A stretch of 64,000 bases of DNA, from NCBI GenBank assembly GCA_002162815.1, contig MAAT01000067.1:1-64000 (forward strand), in the 5' to 3' direction. Under the pieces are notes generated by a model. It saw only the letters and a program-made list of their open reading frames with translations, made no database searches and was not told where the DNA came from. A program made the translations under genes and the position numbers. Origin of the DNA: Gammaproteobacteria bacterium 53_120_T64 (GTDB lineage: Bacteria; Pseudomonadota; Gammaproteobacteria; Pseudomonadales; Porticoccaceae). Position 1 is the first letter of the stretch. The number at the start of each line of letters is the position of its first letter. Shown piece after piece: positions 44,260 to 52,573 of the stretch.

Positions 44260-46686
44260 TTGGAGACTGCACGCTACCGTCTGTCGAGATATGTCATACA
44301 TCATCGTTGGGCATCATTGCTGGTTTTTCTGGCTTTGACTATTTTCTTTGCCGTAGGTATTAGTCGGGTTGAATTGAAAACGATCTTTTCCGATTTGTTA
44401 CCCAGTACGCATCCTTTTGTGCAAACTTATAAAGACCACCCTAACTTTGGTAACCCCCTGACCGTTACGGTGATGATCAAGCGCACCGATGGTGAGTCCA
44501 TTTATAACCCCGAAACCTTGCAAAAAGTTTGGGATATGACTCGCAATATCGATTTGATTGCCGGCGTCGATCACGACCAGATTCTCTCTATCACCACTGA
44601 AAAAGCCCGCTATGCTCAGGCGACGCCCTTTGGTATCGATAGTCAGCCGCTGATGGGTGACCACTCGCCACAGACCGAAGCGGAAATGGCTGAGTTTTTA
44701 GAGCGCGTCAAAAAATCACCGGGTAGCCGTGCCTTCCTTATCTCTCACGATGAAAAAGCGACCATTATTCAGGCGACCTTTATTGAACGTCTGCTCGATT
44801 ACGGCGTGGTGTTTAACGAAATTCAGGAAAAAATCATCGATGCTGAACGCGATGATGCCCACGAGATTCATGTTGCCGGGCAGCCAGTGTTGACGGGTTG
44901 GGTGTACTTCTATGAAAAACAAATGCTGCAGATTTTTGGCATAACAGGCGCGGCGCTGTTAATTTCATTATTCCTGTATATGCGCAATGTGGTTGGCATC
45001 GTTGTGCCAGTGGTGACCAGTGTGGTCGCTGCGATATGGGGCTTCGGTTTTGTGGGCTGGCTTGGCGACCCCATCGAACCACTGATTATGGTGGTGCCGA
45101 TATTGCTAGTCGCGCGTTCGTTTAGTCATGCGGTGCAGTTTATCGAGCGCTATTATGAAATTTACTATCACGTTCAGGATAAGAAAAAGTCGGCAGAGAT
45201 CTGCATGAGCGTGATGATGGCGCCTGGCATACTAGGGATTGTTACCGATGCCATCGGCCTGTTCTTGATTGCCATTGCACCGATACCGACCATGGAGCGT
45301 TTTGCCGTCTTTTGCGGATTCTGGGCTCTGATGCTGGTCCCCACTGGCGTATTCCTGACGCCCATCTTGTTATCAATGATGCCCAAGCCGAAAAACGTCA
45401 ACCAAATCATTGGTCTTGATGGCGATCATGCGCTTATTCATGCGGGCATCAAGCACATGTTGCAAAAGGTCAGCAAGCTAAGCTTTGGTCCCCCCGCAAA
45501 AATAACGACCGTCGTGGTTATTGTGCTGTCGGTCTTCGGCCTGTCAAAAATGCTCGAGTTAAAAATCGGCAACCCGGTAGCGGGCAGTAATCTGCTGTGG
45601 AGTGATTCAGAGTACAACGTCGCCATTGCCGAAATTAATAGTCACTTCCCGGGCTTGAACACCCTGGAGATTATTTTTGAAGTGAAAGAACAGACGCAGC
45701 AGCGCTTGCTCAAGCAGGCCGATCCCATCTTTAAGATGACGGAGCTGCAGCGCATCGTTGAGAGTAGTGACTTCCCACCGGTGGCAACGCTGTCGTTTGC
45801 CGATTATTTACCCGAGGCCAACCGTCTGTTCAGTGGCGGTAACCCGAAGTGGGCACCCTTGGATCACAGCGATATGGCGGTGCAGGCCGCCTCCGGTGCG
45901 GTGCTCTTTGGTACCAGTCCGAAGGCCTTTTCCCATGTCACCGACTTTGTACAGCAGAATGGTACGGTTTCTCTGTGGTATAAGGATAACAAGCAGGAAA
46001 CTGTCGATGCGGCCCTGGAATCTGTGCGTGCGGCCCTCGATGAAATTGGCATCGATCACGATAATTACCGGGTTCGTCTCGGCTCCGGTACGATCGCACT
46101 GCAGCAGTCGATTAACGATACCGTCGACCTCTACCAGTGGTACATACTTGGTGCCCTAAACCTGGTTATCTTGATCAGTTGTTCGTGGGCCTACCGCTCA
46201 TTAGTGGCGGGTGTTTTGCTTTTGATACCGGTCAATATGTCTAATGTTTTTCTGGCAATGTCAATGGTTTATATGGGTGTTGGCCTCGATGTCAATACGC
46301 TGCCAATTGCCGCCATCGGCATCGGTGTGGGTATCGATTATGGCATTTACCTGCTGAGTCGAATCTGTGAGGAATACCAGGGCTTTAAAGACTACGGCAA
46401 AGCCATCTACGCCGCCGTTGCCACCACCGGTAAGGCCATCTTCTTTACCGCGGCCATTGTCCTGATCGGCATCCTGCCCTGGTACTTTATGTCCGAGCTG
46501 AAGTTCCTCGCCGATATGGGGCTGCTGCTGGTGATGGTGATGTTGATCAATATGGTTATTGCCCTGATCGTCGTGCCGCTGTTGGTGTGGTTGATTAAGC
46601 CGAAGTTTGTTAGTTCGGAAGATCTTCTGGTCGGCGAAGGTGTCGATCTGTCGGAGTATGCAGGAGGGGAAGAATCCCTCAAGTAG
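44260..46686 (+). CDS. RND/MMPL-type transporter
   Basis: An 808-residue inner-membrane transporter with the duplicated RND layout: N-terminal helix, a large periplasmic domain, about five helices (residues ~225-375), a second periplasmic domain and five more (~620-790). GIGVGIDYGIYLLSRICEE is the typical proton-relay segment of MMPL/HAE2 proteins. These export hydrophobic lipids or sterol-like molecules. TTG start with AAGGGGA upstream. Its three downstream partners form a known linked set. Confidence 0.88.
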   Translation: METARYRLSRYVIHHRWASLLVFLALTIFFAVGISRVELKTIFSDLLPSTHPFVQTYKDHPNFGNPLTVTVMIKRTDGESIYNPETLQKVWDMTRNIDLIAGVDHDQILSITTEKARYAQATPFGIDSQPLMGDHSPQTEAEMAEFLERVKKSPGSRAFLISHDEKATIIQATFIERLLDYGVVFNEIQEKIIDAERDDAHEIHVAGQPVLTGWVYFYEKQMLQIFGITGAALLISLFLYMRNVVGIVVPVVTSVVAAIWGFGFVGWLGDPIEPLIMVVPILLVARSFSHAVQFIERYYEIYYHVQDKKKSAEICMSVMMAPGILGIVTDAIGLFLIAIAPIPTMERFAVFCGFWALMLVPTGVFLTPILLSMMPKPKNVNQIIGLDGDHALIHAGIKHMLQKVSKLSFGPPAKITTVVVIVLSVFGLSKMLELKIGNPVAGSNLLWSDSEYNVAIAEINSHFPGLNTLEIIFEVKEQTQQRLLKQADPIFKMTELQRIVESSDFPPVATLSFADYLPEANRLFSGGNPKWAPLDHSDMAVQAASGAVLFGTSPKAFSHVTDFVQQNGTVSLWYKDNKQETVDAALESVRAALDEIGIDHDNYRVRLGSGTIALQQSINDTVDLYQWYILGALNLVILISCSWAYRSLVAGVLLLIPVNMSNVFLAMSMVYMGVGLDVNTLPIAAIGIGVGIDYGIYLLSRICEEYQGFKDYGKAIYAAVATTGKAIFFTAAIVLIGILPWYFMSELKFLADMGLLLVMVMLINMVIALIVVPLLVWLIKPKFVSSEDLLVGEGVDLSEYAGGEESLK

Positions 46687-46724
46687 CGTGAATATGTCAG
46701 TGTTTTACAGGGTTTATAAAAAAT

Positions 46725-46751
46725 AGCCCACTAGTGTTTGTTATGTGGGCT
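46725..46751 (+). other. Intercistronic hairpin after RND gene
   Basis: AGCCCAC and GTGGGCT form a 7-base stem with a 13-base loop between the transporter and DUF1329 genes, with an A run before but no T run after. It may protect or process the mRNA. Confidence 0.4.
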
Positions 46752-46776
46752 GGAACTAGAATTAGGAGTATGGTTA

Positions 46777-48165
46777 ATGCACATTAAAAAGTATGATTTT
46801 GACTACAGCCGTCGGTTTTTTATGGACAAGATGGCCAAAGGCACCATGGGTGCAGGTGTTCTCACCTCATTGATGCCGTTGATCGGCAATACAGGTGATA
46901 TAAGTAAGGCCTACCCCGAAGAGCTGACCAATATTGAAGCTTTCACCAAAGGTAAGGTCAAAACCGGCGATATTATCGACGCGAACAATGTTGAATACAT
47001 TAAAGACTTAATCGACCCCGTCGCTTACCTGCAAATCACCCAAATGGGTCGCCGCATTCGTATAGCACCCACGACAACAGATGCCACAGAGTTATTCCCT
47101 AGGGATTATCTGGAGGCAACCTTGCGCAATCAGGGTAAGGGCGCTTTTGACGCCAACGGCAATGTTGTCCATAAGCTTGATGGCAAACCTTGGATTGGCG
47201 GTGCGGCTTTCCCCGACCCGCAAACAGGCCTTGAAGCCTTTGCCAATGTAACGATGAGCTGGGGTCGTCACGACACTGCTGTTTACGCCATTGAAGATAA
47301 TGATATTGGCCCCGACGGTGATATCGAATACTCCTACAACCTCGGTTGGTGTGAAAAGAACACCGTCGGCCTGGTCAGCAACCCCGATGGCCCCTATTGG
47401 GAAGGTCACGAAGATAAGTTGCGCTACCAGTCGGTTTGGTTTACGGCACCGAATGATGTTAAAGGCACCAGCTTCCTCAATATCTGGAAATACGATCAGC
47501 GCGAATTCCCCGATTTGTTTGGCTACCTGCCCGCCTTTAAACGCGTGCGTCGCTTCCCAACCAACCAGCGCTTTGAACCGTTGGTACCAGGTATTACTTT
47601 CTTCCTCTCTGATGCCTGGGGCGCTGGTGACCCCATGCTGACTTGGGGCAACTACAAGATTATTGGCCGTGGTCCCTTTCTGGGCTCTCAGTCAGGAACA
47701 TGGCAGGGCGATCAAGAAAATTGGTCGAAAGATGCAACTTTACACGGTGGTAAAAAGGGCCTTAACTTCTTTGAGGTTGACTTCCAGCTCTGCCCTGAAG
47801 TGCTCGTCATTGAAGCTGAGCCAGTTGGCTTCCCGCGTGCGCCAGTCAGCAAAAAGCGTATTTGGCTTGACGTGCGTAACATGGCACCTATTGGTTATGT
47901 AACCTACGACCGTCGTGGCGAGCTATGGCGTTCATTTGAGGTTGGCTATAGCCAGCAGAAGAAAGGTGACTTGGCCAACGTGGATGCTAAGGGTAATGCC
48001 GAGTGGTCCTGGTCCTACGTACATGCACATGACGTACAGACCAATCGCTTCTCGCGATTTAACCATGCTAAAAGTGTTAAAGGCGGCCTGCAAACGGCAT
48101 TTGATACCGAAGATGCCTACGACAAGTACCTGACCATTCAGGCTATTCGTCGTCTCGGTAGTTAA
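46777..48165 (+). CDS. DUF1329-family periplasmic protein with twin-arginine signal
   Basis: A 462-residue protein of the DUF1329 family, which has a LolB/LolA-like fold suited to hydrophobic cargo. Its N-terminus YSRRFFMDKMAKGTMGAG fits the Tat consensus (S-R-R-x-F followed by a modest hydrophobic stretch), so it is probably exported folded; most family members I know use Sec signals. AGGAG and the ATG at 46777 fix the start. Second gene of the RND-DUF1329-YCF48-DUF1302 set. Confidence 0.85.
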   Translation: MHIKKYDFDYSRRFFMDKMAKGTMGAGVLTSLMPLIGNTGDISKAYPEELTNIEAFTKGKVKTGDIIDANNVEYIKDLIDPVAYLQITQMGRRIRIAPTTTDATELFPRDYLEATLRNQGKGAFDANGNVVHKLDGKPWIGGAAFPDPQTGLEAFANVTMSWGRHDTAVYAIEDNDIGPDGDIEYSYNLGWCEKNTVGLVSNPDGPYWEGHEDKLRYQSVWFTAPNDVKGTSFLNIWKYDQREFPDLFGYLPAFKRVRRFPTNQRFEPLVPGITFFLSDAWGAGDPMLTWGNYKIIGRGPFLGSQSGTWQGDQENWSKDATLHGGKKGLNFFEVDFQLCPEVLVIEAEPVGFPRAPVSKKRIWLDVRNMAPIGYVTYDRRGELWRSFEVGYSQQKKGDLANVDAKGNAEWSWSYVHAHDVQTNRFSRFNHAKSVKGGLQTAFDTEDAYDKYLTIQAIRRLGS

Positions 48166-48185
48166 TTTAAAAAATCTAGACTGGA

Positions 48186-49172
48186 GTGCATGTGTTTAAT
48201 TTCAAATTGGTACGTCAATCAATACTAAGCGCTGCACTGTGCGCCGGCTTCTTGTCAGCCGGTGCCCTGGCTAGTGAGCCCCCCACGGGGGGCATGCTCG
48301 ACGTAGTGCATCAGGGCATTGTCCACGATGCACTTTACGATGTTTGTTTTCTCGGCCAGTCTGGGCTTGCCGTGGGTGTCGCAGGTTCAGTGTTGACCAC
48401 CGATGACGCCGGTTCTAGCTGGCAGAGTGGCGCCGTTGATGTGCCATATGCATTGCTAGGTGTCAGCTGTGGCCAGAAAGCCTCCATTGCCGTCGGGCAA
48501 GCGGGGCTAATTATGCGCAAAGAGGGTGATGCTGCCTGGGCTCAAGTCGATTCGGGTACCGACCAGCGCTTACTCTCCGTCAGTGCCAATGAGTCTGGAC
48601 TTGCCGTTATCGTTGGTGGCTTTGGCACCGTGTTGAAGTCTACCGATGCGGGTCAAACGTGGGCGCCCTTAAGTTTCGATTGGGAGGCCATTCTCAACGA
48701 TTTTTATGAGCCCCATGTCTATGACGTTAGCGTCGCTACTGACGGCATTATTACGTTGGTAGGTGAGTTCGATTTAGTGTTGCGTTCAGAAGATCAGGGT
48801 GAGACCTGGGCAACCGTCAACAAGGGCGATACATCGCTGTTTGCCCTGCACTACCGGGATGCCTCAACCGGCTTTTCGGTGGGACAGAACGGTAAGGTGG
48901 TGAAGACCGTTGACGGTGGTTTAACGTGGACGGTTTTGCCTGTACCGACGACAGAAAACCTACTGGATGTCTGGTCTTCAGGCAGTCAGGTCTTAGTCAC
49001 CGGTATTCGAACCCTGTTGCGCAGTCGCGACGATGGCCTTAATTGGGAAGTGATTACCGAGGGTGATGTCAGTGTTCAGTGGTATCAGGCCATTGAGGGT
49101 GTTGTCGGTGAGGCAGGTACCGATAGTGTCGTAATGGTTGGCCATTCGGGTCGTGTTATTAATATCAAATAG
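48186..49172 (+). CDS. YCF48-like beta-propeller protein
   Basis: A 328-residue secreted protein: signal peptide ending GALASEP, then repeated propeller blades such as VLTTDDAGSSWQ, VLKSTDAGQTWAPL, VLRSEDQGETWATV and VVKTVDGGLTWTVL, the BNR/YCF48 (PF14870) pattern. Plant HCF136/Ycf48 assists photosystem II assembly, but in this gene set the role is more likely a periplasmic scaffold in hydrophobic-compound transport. The GTG at 48192 is an alternative start with better spacing from GGAG. Confidence 0.82.
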   Translation: MHVFNFKLVRQSILSAALCAGFLSAGALASEPPTGGMLDVVHQGIVHDALYDVCFLGQSGLAVGVAGSVLTTDDAGSSWQSGAVDVPYALLGVSCGQKASIAVGQAGLIMRKEGDAAWAQVDSGTDQRLLSVSANESGLAVIVGGFGTVLKSTDAGQTWAPLSFDWEAILNDFYEPHVYDVSVATDGIITLVGEFDLVLRSEDQGETWATVNKGDTSLFALHYRDASTGFSVGQNGKVVKTVDGGLTWTVLPVPTTENLLDVWSSGSQVLVTGIRTLLRSRDDGLNWEVITEGDVSVQWYQAIEGVVGEAGTDSVVMVGHSGRVINIK

Positions 49173-49207
49173 TCTTGTCCGATCAAAAAATTCTAATGAG
49201 GTGCTAG

Positions 49208-49315
49208 CGTGGCGCAATGCCACGTGACGCCCAAGCGGTAGTTAATTTATAACGCCATATTTACAGCCCTATTAGGGCTGTCACGAGTTTTTGGGCGCGT
49301 CTTTTGCGCCTACTC
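49208..49315 (+). other. Cluster of hairpins upstream of DUF1302
   Basis: Three short dyads lie in the 186-base gap: CGTGGC/GCCACG (49208-49224), ACAGCCCT/AGGGCTGT (49263-49281) and GGCGC/GCGCC further on. None has a clean T run. They may separate the outer-membrane gene from upstream transcription or stabilise its message. Confidence 0.45.
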
Positions 49316-49358
49316 GTTATCGCATATTAATTATAAATTTTTCATTAGGAGGTTGGGT

Positions 49359-51299
49359 ATGAAGTATTCTTTAAGGGGTGCTGGCTTGCTGGCGCTGGCC
49401 GCGACACCGCTAGTAACACCGGTGGCATCGGCATTTGACTACACGGTTTCGGGTTTTATTCGCCAGGAAATGGCCTATAAGCTCAACAATAACGAGAACC
49501 CTAATTTACCGGGTGGCAATAGATTTAACGGACGAGATTATGTCACTAAGGGTAAATTGCTACCCCAAGGGCAAGTGATAAATAGTCGTAAGGATCGTTC
49601 GACAAATAACGATTGGAATGTCTTTGCTACAAAATCTGAAATTGATGTTAGTTTTAATTTCACTAGAAATCTCAGTGGCTTTGTTAAATTCCGCGGTTAC
49701 TACCAGCCCGACACATTTGATTTAGTTGACAAAAGTGGTTTTGTTGATGGTGACGGGGGCAAGCCCGATCTTTGGGGTGTGCCCAATCATGGTCGAGAGG
49801 CTACGCACCTGTCTTATAGTGACAATGATTACATGCTCGATATACCATCGCTGTATTTAGACTATGCTAAGGGGCCGTTGTGGGTTCGTATTGGCCAGCA
49901 GCAAATAGCCTGGGGTGAGTCGCTCTTTTTCCGGGTTGCCGATATGGCGAATGGCCTGGACTTCCGACGTCATTTTATCTTTGACTACGGGCCTGAAGAG
50001 TATGCCGATGAGCGTTTAGCTTCGCCCGGTATTCGCGCCAGTTATCAGCTCGACCAAAATTGGGAGCTTGAAGTCTTTGCGCAGATGTTCCAGCCCTCAG
50101 TGCTACCGACCAATTACTCGCCATACAATTTGATTCAAAGCGGATTCAATATGAATCAAGGCTATGAAGAGGGCTTCGATAAAGTCGATGATCAAATTAA
50201 TGGTGGTATTCGTCTACAGGGTCAAAACTTAGGTGAAGATGGCAGCTGGGGAGTGCAATTTTATGCAATTGCACGTCATAGCCCAACGCCGCTATTTACC
50301 CTCTCTGAATCCGGTGTGCCGAATGCGGCTTTTGGAGATCCGGTACTGGATCCTCAGGGCTTGGGCTTCGCTACCCAGCCTTTTATCTATGAACCCGGTG
50401 GCAAGGCTGGCACCGCCAGTCCTGATGAGTGGTTTCACAACGCCGCTATCGCTGGCTCGGATGGCCTCGATACCATCAACGGTTTGATAAACGACTTCGC
50501 CTGGATCAAAGGCTTCGCCGAGATCGGTTTAGGTATGTCGCCCGATGCCAACGGGGATTATCTGACCAGTATAAATGGCGATGGGCCCAATGGCATCAAT
50601 GGCACGGACTTCCTCGAGCTGTTTTGGCAGGCCGGTGTTCCAGGTGCTGTTACTCCTGAGGGCGGTGAGGCCGCGCTCAACCTTGCTCTGGGCGGTAATG
50701 CCTTAAGTGGAAATATGCGGGTGCGCTACGCCGCCGAAAACGTTTTCGGCTTTGGGGTGAATCATATTTTTTATGCTGAAGAAGACTCCTTCCTCGATCA
50801 GTTGGTCGTTCGTTTTGAGGCCAGCTATATACCCGATAGAAAGTGGACCAATAATCTTCGTCGCGATTATATTGAGGCAGATGATGTGCTGGCCAGCGTT
50901 GTATTTGAAAAATACCAGCGTTTCAGTAATGCTTTTCCGGCCACCTTCTTGATCTTTGAGTATATGTACCGCAAGGAGAGTGACTTGTTAGAGCGTCACC
51001 TTAGCGGGCTTGGCGCTAGTGCGACCAAGCGCCCGGGTGGTGGTGAGCAGGATCGTGGTTGGCATGGTGTTGTTCTCGCTTTTCAGCAGCCTTTTCCAGG
51101 TTTAAAGTGGCGTATCGATGGCTCTATTCTCTACGATCTTGAGGGTGGTTATTCGATACAGCCCTCGGTTCGCTATAAGCCTAGTGGAGATTGGACTGTT
51201 GAAGCCTTTGCTAACTTTATTGATGGTGGAACTGATGATTCACTGGGCGTATTTGACTGGTCTGATGATTTGACCTTTCGAATCACCTATCAATTCTGA
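49359..51299 (+). CDS. DUF1302-family outer-membrane protein
   Basis: A 646-residue protein with a signal peptide (ending VTPVASAFDY), then many aromatic, amphipathic strands and a final FRITYQF, a beta-barrel-type C-terminus. It belongs to DUF1302, predicted outer-membrane channels paired with DUF1329 in clusters for PHA, sterol or hydrocarbon use. Start fixed by AGGAGG and ATG 49359; TTG 49353 would also read. It ends the island; a strong terminator follows. Confidence 0.88.
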   Translation: MKYSLRGAGLLALAATPLVTPVASAFDYTVSGFIRQEMAYKLNNNENPNLPGGNRFNGRDYVTKGKLLPQGQVINSRKDRSTNNDWNVFATKSEIDVSFNFTRNLSGFVKFRGYYQPDTFDLVDKSGFVDGDGGKPDLWGVPNHGREATHLSYSDNDYMLDIPSLYLDYAKGPLWVRIGQQQIAWGESLFFRVADMANGLDFRRHFIFDYGPEEYADERLASPGIRASYQLDQNWELEVFAQMFQPSVLPTNYSPYNLIQSGFNMNQGYEEGFDKVDDQINGGIRLQGQNLGEDGSWGVQFYAIARHSPTPLFTLSESGVPNAAFGDPVLDPQGLGFATQPFIYEPGGKAGTASPDEWFHNAAIAGSDGLDTINGLINDFAWIKGFAEIGLGMSPDANGDYLTSINGDGPNGINGTDFLELFWQAGVPGAVTPEGGEAALNLALGGNALSGNMRVRYAAENVFGFGVNHIFYAEEDSFLDQLVVRFEASYIPDRKWTNNLRRDYIEADDVLASVVFEKYQRFSNAFPATFLIFEYMYRKESDLLERHLSGLGASATKRPGGGEQDRGWHGVVLAFQQPFPGLKWRIDGSILYDLEGGYSIQPSVRYKPSGDWTVEAFANFIDGGTDDSLGVFDWSDDLTFRITYQF

Positions 51300-51343
51300 C
51301 CATCGGTTCATCGCCTGTCGTTGACAGGTGAGGTTCTGACGAG

Positions 51344-51378
51344 AAAATACCCGCGTTGTAAGACGCGGGTATTTTTTT
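51344..51378 (+). terminator. Terminator ending the copper-monooxygenase island
   Basis: AATACCCGCG/CGCGGGTATT, an 8-base loop and TTTTTTT. Marks the boundary between the island and the convergent yhbY gene. Confidence 0.88.
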
Positions 51379-51472
51379 ATTAGGAGCAGCGAGCTAGCTG
51401 GATTTGGTGCTGGGGGCTGCTGTGTCGTGAAGGGGTGGCTTCTCGTAGTGGGGGCTGCTCAATAGGTGTTTT

Positions 51473-51784
51473 CTAGCAGCCTTTGCGCAATAGATTGGAC
51501 AACTTGGGGTTGGGCTTGTCGGCTCTGCGATAGAGTAAGATAACGTGCCCGATCGATTGTACGCAGTCGGCTTTAAGTCGTTGACAGGCCTGGTCGATGG
51601 TGGTTTTTTTCGCATCACGATCGCTCAGGCTGAGTTTCACCTTGATAAGCTCATGGTCATCAAGGGCGCGACTCAGCTCCGCCAACACGTTGTCTGTTAA
51701 ACCCTTGTCGGCGATGGTGACCACGGGCTTGAGTTTGTGACCGATACCGCGCAAGTGTTTTTTGTCGTCGTTGGAAAGTGTCAT
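51473..51784 (-). CDS. yhbY: YhbY-family RNA-binding protein
   Basis: A 103-residue CRM-domain protein that binds pre-50S ribosomal particles. Motifs HLRGIGHKLKPVVTIADKGL and VQSIGHVILLYRR are typical. ATG 51784 matches family N-termini. It starts the conserved yhbY-rlmE-ftsH block on the opposite strand from rlmE, as in E. coli. Confidence 0.93.
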   Translation of the reverse strand: MTLSNDDKKHLRGIGHKLKPVVTIADKGLTDNVLAELSRALDDHELIKVKLSLSDRDAKKTTIDQACQRLKADCVQSIGHVILLYRRADKPNPKLSNLLRKGC

Positions 51785-51838
51785 AGAATAAGTCTTATCT
51801 TCGGCAGTCAATTGTAACGGAATTCAGTAATCTTCCCT

Positions 51839-52465
51839 ATGGCTAAATCTAAAACCAGTAAAGCTTGGCTCAAAGAACATGAGAGCGATCAGTACGTACA
51901 GCGGGCGAGGCAGGACGGTTATCGTTCGCGTGCCAGTTATAAGTTGCTCGAGCTTGATGAGGCCATAGGCCTATTAAAAACCGGCATGACGGTAGTTGAT
52001 CTTGGTGCGGCGCCGGGTGGTTGGTCCCAGGTCGCCATTGCTAAATTGGGCGACAGTGGGCGCGTCGTCGCCTCAGACATTTTAAATATGGATGCTATTG
52101 CCGGTGTCGATTTTGTGCAGGGCGACTTTACCGATGATGAGGTCTTCAATAATATTCTGGAAATTTTAGATAGCCGCCCGGTTGACCTTGTAATTTCGGA
52201 CATGGCACCCAATATGAGTGGTGTGAAAGCTGTAGATCAACCGCGTGCGATGTACCTGGTGGAGTTGGCGTTGGATTTTGCACGGCAGGTGCTGCAACCT
52301 GAAGGTACCTTTTTAGCCAAAGTGTTTCAGGGGGAGGGTTTTGATGCCCTAGTTCGCGATCTGCGTGTAGATTTTAGTAGTGTGGCTATTAAAAAACCAG
52401 GCGCTTCACGGGCACGTTCCAGCGAGGTATATTGTCTGGCACGCGGTTTTCAGGGGCGGGCTTGA
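51839..52465 (+). CDS. rlmE: 23S rRNA (uridine-2552-2'-O)-methyltransferase
   Basis: FtsJ/RrmJ, 208 residues. SAM-binding [12 protein letters not shown], catalytic [11 protein letters not shown] and the basic N-terminus [15 protein letters not shown] fit. It methylates U2552 in the peptidyl-transferase A-loop. It precedes ftsH as in most gammaproteobacteria. Confidence 0.95.
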   Translation: MAKSKTSKAWLKEHESDQYVQRARQDGYRSRASYKLLELDEAIGLLKTGMTVVDLGAAPGGWSQVAIAKLGDSGRVVASDILNMDAIAGVDFVQGDFTDDEVFNNILEILDSRPVDLVISDMAPNMSGVKAVDQPRAMYLVELALDFARQVLQPEGTFLAKVFQGEGFDALVRDLRVDFSSVAIKKPGASRARSSEVYCLARGFQGRA

Positions 52466-52573
52466 TGGCATGCGGCGCGTTGCGATAAAGCGGGTTATAC
52501 TCAGTGGCACAAATTGCGCTATACAATTAATGGGTAATCAAAATCGGCACTGCGCCGATGCGAGGGTAGTTGT

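Noticed and set aside
37568-51400. Integrative mobile island
   Set aside because: No integrase, transposase, terminal repeats or tRNA-end duplication was found at either edge.
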